Assembly (NCBI RefSeq): GCF_000956175.1
Contig: NZ_CP011070.1
Location: forward strand, 682,001 to 746,000
From: Nitrosopumilus adriaticus
GTDB lineage: Archaea; Thermoproteota; Nitrososphaeria; Nitrososphaerales; Nitrosopumilaceae
Direction: 5' to 3'
DNA length: 64,000 nt
Numbering within the stretch: the stretch's first letter is position 1; every line of letters starts with the position of its first letter. The notes under the pieces are model-generated. The model saw only the letters and a program-made list of their open reading frames with translations, did not search any database and was not told where the DNA came from. Shown here one piece after another: positions 62,229 to 64,000 of this stretch. Position numbers and translations under genes: made by a program.

Positions 62229-62507
62229 ATGGAGTTAAACTCTAGTCAAAAAACTAGTCTGGTCTTCATTGGTGCCTTTCTCACAGCAGGTATTGTTTTA
62301 TCGACTATGGTCTTCCCGTTTTGGAATCTAATTCGTGAAGATGTTGTTGAAGAAGTTACGATTTTGACTAATGATGGTGGTGTCTGTTATGTTGAGGCCT
62401 TGGATAATATACCTAAAACAATTGAGGATTGCACTGCTAATCCTGGGGATAAGGTTACCATCAAATTCGGTGACGGTCTTGCTTGGGCAACCATAGTAAC
62501 TCCATAA
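62229..62507 (+). CDS. membrane-anchored protein, unknown
   Basis: Start at ATG 62229 directly after the zinc-finger stop. The 92-residue protein has one span (LVFIGAFLTAGIVLSTMVFPF) and an external domain with VTILTNDGGVCYVEALDN and DCTANPGDKVTIKFGDG. Two Cys could form a disulfide. No family named. Part of the zinc-finger/HIT gene run. Confidence 0.65.
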   Translation: MELNSSQKTSLVFIGAFLTAGIVLSTMVFPFWNLIREDVVEEVTILTNDGGVCYVEALDNIPKTIEDCTANPGDKVTIKFGDGLAWATIVTP

Positions 62508-62545
62508 TCGATGATTTAATATTTTAAAAAATTTATGGAAAAACT

Positions 62546-62953
62546 ATGGATTGTATTTTTTGTAAAATTGTCACAGGGGAAATTCCTGCAAAACTTCTCA
62601 AAGAGACTGATCATTCCATATCGTTTTTAGATGCATTCCCACTTGCAAAGGGCCATATCCTTGTGATTCCAAAGAATCATCATCAAAAAATACAAGACTT
62701 GACTGAAAATGAAAACTCTGATTTATTTTCACTTGTACATACGATGATTTCAAAAGTTGATTCTATTTCTGGTTCAACTTTACTTGCAGTGCATAACGGC
62801 AAAGATGCAGGACAAGAAGTTCCACATGTTCATGTGCATTTGGTTCCACGAAGTGCCGATGATTCTGCAGGTGCCATCCACTCTATGTTTAATGGAACTC
62901 TAAAACTATCTGACTCTGAAATTGAAGAGATGTACAATAAATTAAAAATCTAA
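62546..62953 (+). CDS. HIT-family nucleotide hydrolase
   Basis: The 135-residue protein starts with the zinc-binding FCKIVTGEIPAK (HINT-like CxxC remnant CIFC), has AFPLAKGHILVIPK and the catalytic HVHVHLVPR triad. HIT proteins cleave AMP-lysine-type or dinucleotide bonds. 38 bp after the preceding gene, and it overlaps the end of the convergent DnaJ gene by 4 bp. Confidence 0.93.
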   Translation: MDCIFCKIVTGEIPAKLLKETDHSISFLDAFPLAKGHILVIPKNHHQKIQDLTENENSDLFSLVHTMISKVDSISGSTLLAVHNGKDAGQEVPHVHVHLVPRSADDSAGAIHSMFNGTLKLSDSEIEEMYNKLKI

Positions 62954-63627
62954 TAAGGGAATAATCTTTCTTTTGTATCTGAATTTTCTACAATAATTGC
63001 TTTAGTTGGGCATGTTTCAGCTGCATTCATTATTTTATTTACGCCTGCACCTTTCTGATTTATTACAGACGACTTTGGATTTGATTTGCTCTGCTTGTTT
63101 ATCTCAAAAACGTCTGGTGCAATTATCTCGCAACTACAACACCCAATACAACGACTTTCATCTACATCGACTGATAGATTTGGTTGTTTCTTTGGCTCTC
63201 TGGCTTTCTCGTATTCACCATTTCTTCCATCTGGACGTACTCGTGCATTGTAATCTTCCCAGAATTTTCTTTCATACTCTTTCCAAAAATCAGGGTCACC
63301 TTCTTCAAATTCGCGAGTGTATTTGCCCCAATCCTGCTCTGGTATGCTTCCATCATCAGGTGCTCCCCATTGCGGTTTTTTCTTGTATCTTTGTTGGGGG
63401 TTTGGCTTGGTTTCTGTTTGTTGATTTGGCGAATATCTTGTATTGCTGGGATTTTTCTTTAAAAAATTGTAAGCCTCTGTAATCTTTTTGAACTCTGTCT
63501 CTGACTGTGTGTTTTTGTTCTTATCTGGATGGTGCTCTAGTGCCAGCTTTCTGTATGCTGCCTTGATCTCATCTTGCGATGAATCTTGATCCACATTCAA
63601 AACTTTGATTGCCTGATATGCGTTCAC
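62950..63627 (-). CDS. DnaJ-ferredoxin fusion protein
   Basis: Start at GTG 63627 (MNAYQAIKVLNV). Residues about 1-65 form a J domain with the HPD motif (ALEHHPDKNK). A Gln/Pro-rich basic linker follows, then a ferredoxin with CIGCCSC ... C (SRCIGCCSCEIIAPDVFE) and CPTKAI at the end, as for a 4Fe-4S ferredoxin. This DnaJ-Fer arrangement is known from plants and Thaumarchaeota and was proposed to have been acquired from Viridiplantae. It may help DnaK in Fe-S or redox-linked folding. Confidence 0.9.
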   Translation of the reverse strand: MNAYQAIKVLNVDQDSSQDEIKAAYRKLALEHHPDKNKNTQSETEFKKITEAYNFLKKNPSNTRYSPNQQTETKPNPQQRYKKKPQWGAPDDGSIPEQDWGKYTREFEEGDPDFWKEYERKFWEDYNARVRPDGRNGEYEKAREPKKQPNLSVDVDESRCIGCCSCEIIAPDVFEINKQSKSNPKSSVINQKGAGVNKIMNAAETCPTKAIIVENSDTKERLFPY

Positions 63628-63680
63628 TGAAATTATAGATTTCTCATATGATAAAAATAATTGCCACTGTTTGATTGTGT

Positions 63681-64000
63681 TTATTCTAGTAAAACTTCGT
63701 TTTCTGCCTTCCATGCAGGCTCTACAATACACAAAAATCTCAAGTCACCGGATCCAACATTTTTTATGAATTGCTTGGAATTTGGAGAAATGTACAATGA
63801 ATCATCTTTTTCTATTTTGTGTGGTTCCTCATCCACGGTAAGTACTGCACTGCCTTCTAGGATGTAGTAAATTTCAGATGATTTTAGCTTGTGGGGTTTT
63901 GATTGCATTCCTGATTCCAAAGTAAATTGCGCAATGCTATAGTTTATTCCGTTTAGTGTATTGTGTGGGTGAAAATATTGTTTTATTTTTGTTCCTTCGT
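63681..64000 (-). CDS. cupin-domain protein, 5' end beyond the window
   Basis: The frame is open to the window edge on the minus strand. It reads FHPHNTLNGINYSIAQFTLE, then HKLKSSEIYYILEGSAVLTV and DDSLYISPNSKQFIKNVG, a single-domain cupin barrel. The metal-binding first His (usually GxxxxxH) is not evident. A sugar-nucleotide or small-ligand role is possible; no substrate can be set. Start lies outside. Confidence 0.75.
   Translation of the reverse strand, partial: EGTKIKQYFHPHNTLNGINYSIAQFTLESGMQSKPHKLKSSEIYYILEGSAVLTVDEEPHKIEKDDSLYISPNSKQFIKNVGSGDLRFLCIVEPAWKAENEVLLE

Noticed and set aside
1-64000. tRNA and rRNA genes
   Set aside because: I looked through the intergenic stretches for T-loop-like GGTTCRA and paired acceptor arms and found none; gaps are short and AT-rich. 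A covariance search could still find an intron-bearing tRNA.

Overview
The window is an AT-rich, gene-dense archaeal chromosome segment, most likely from an ammonia-oxidising Nitrosopumilus-type thaumarchaeon (Nitrososphaerota). The pointers are a Vps4-like division ATPase with an MIT domain (CdvC), EF-1 alpha/S10/Rpo12, an archaeal aspartyl-tRNA synthetase, a PIN-ATPase-KH protein, the bifunctional FBP aldolase/phosphatase, a DnaJ-ferredoxin fusion known from this phylum, many TTG/GTG starts, TATA boxes about 25 nt before start codons (leaderless mRNAs), and very many tiny zinc-binding proteins. I see no rRNA, tRNA, CRISPR array, insertion sequence or prophage.

Layout. 1-2.2 kb: a gene end, a soluble histidine kinase, a mini-ORF and a CheY-like regulator. 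2.4-9.5 kb: a cell-surface locus. A 1402-residue membrane protein (five extracellular beta repeats, one membrane span, about 850 residues of coiled coil) is translationally coupled to small secreted proteins. It faces an opposite-strand operon of two more small secreted proteins and their own SipW/ER-type signal peptidase. 10-13 kb: a second soluble kinase, and citrate synthase flanked by two related mini-proteins. 13-16.5 kb: a DHH phosphoesterase with a histone-H1-like tail, RidA, CheY and TrmB. 16.6-18.9 kb: a probable division operon ending in cdvC, whose first gene looks like a divergent ESCRT-III/CdvB protein. 18.9-23.4 kb: carAB. 23.4-28 kb: phosphoesterase, SWIM protein, A-ATPase subunit F, zinc dehydrogenase and a class I aldolase followed by a 5x tandem repeat. 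28.2-33 kb: ilvB-ilvN-leuA-leuB. 33-41.8 kb: NusA-like/AspRS, an orphan peptide-type ABC ATPase, DedA, and a tldD-udg-aag operon. 41.9-46.9 kb: membrane kinase, Hpt and CheY phosphorelay, PIN-ATPase, DtxR regulator. 47-53.7 kb: membrane and secreted proteins, TSUP transporter, a MaoC-like protein with a double SDR protein, and the tRNA splicing endonuclease. 53.8-64 kb: DNA ligase, FBP aldolase/phosphatase, tuf-rpsJ-rpo12, zinc-finger genes, 3-hydroxyacyl-CoA dehydrogenase, HIT, DnaJ-ferredoxin and a cupin cut by the window end.

The most striking observation is in carB. Its first conserved motif (GEAGE-FDYSG) is interrupted by exactly 21 nt containing an in-frame TAA. The insert folds into an archaeal bulge-helix-bulge (4-bp central helix, two 3-nt bulges, 4-bp inner stem). 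The two predicted cleavage positions restore the reading frame and the conserved residues exactly. I therefore read it as a tiny pre-mRNA intron in an essential biosynthetic gene. The splicing endonuclease expected to remove it is encoded at 52.5-53.0 kb. Second in interest is the 2.4-9.5 kb locus, a candidate TasA/AbpA-like surface-fibre system tied to a giant coiled-coil protein. Third is the cdvC operon with its probable ESCRT-III-like partner.
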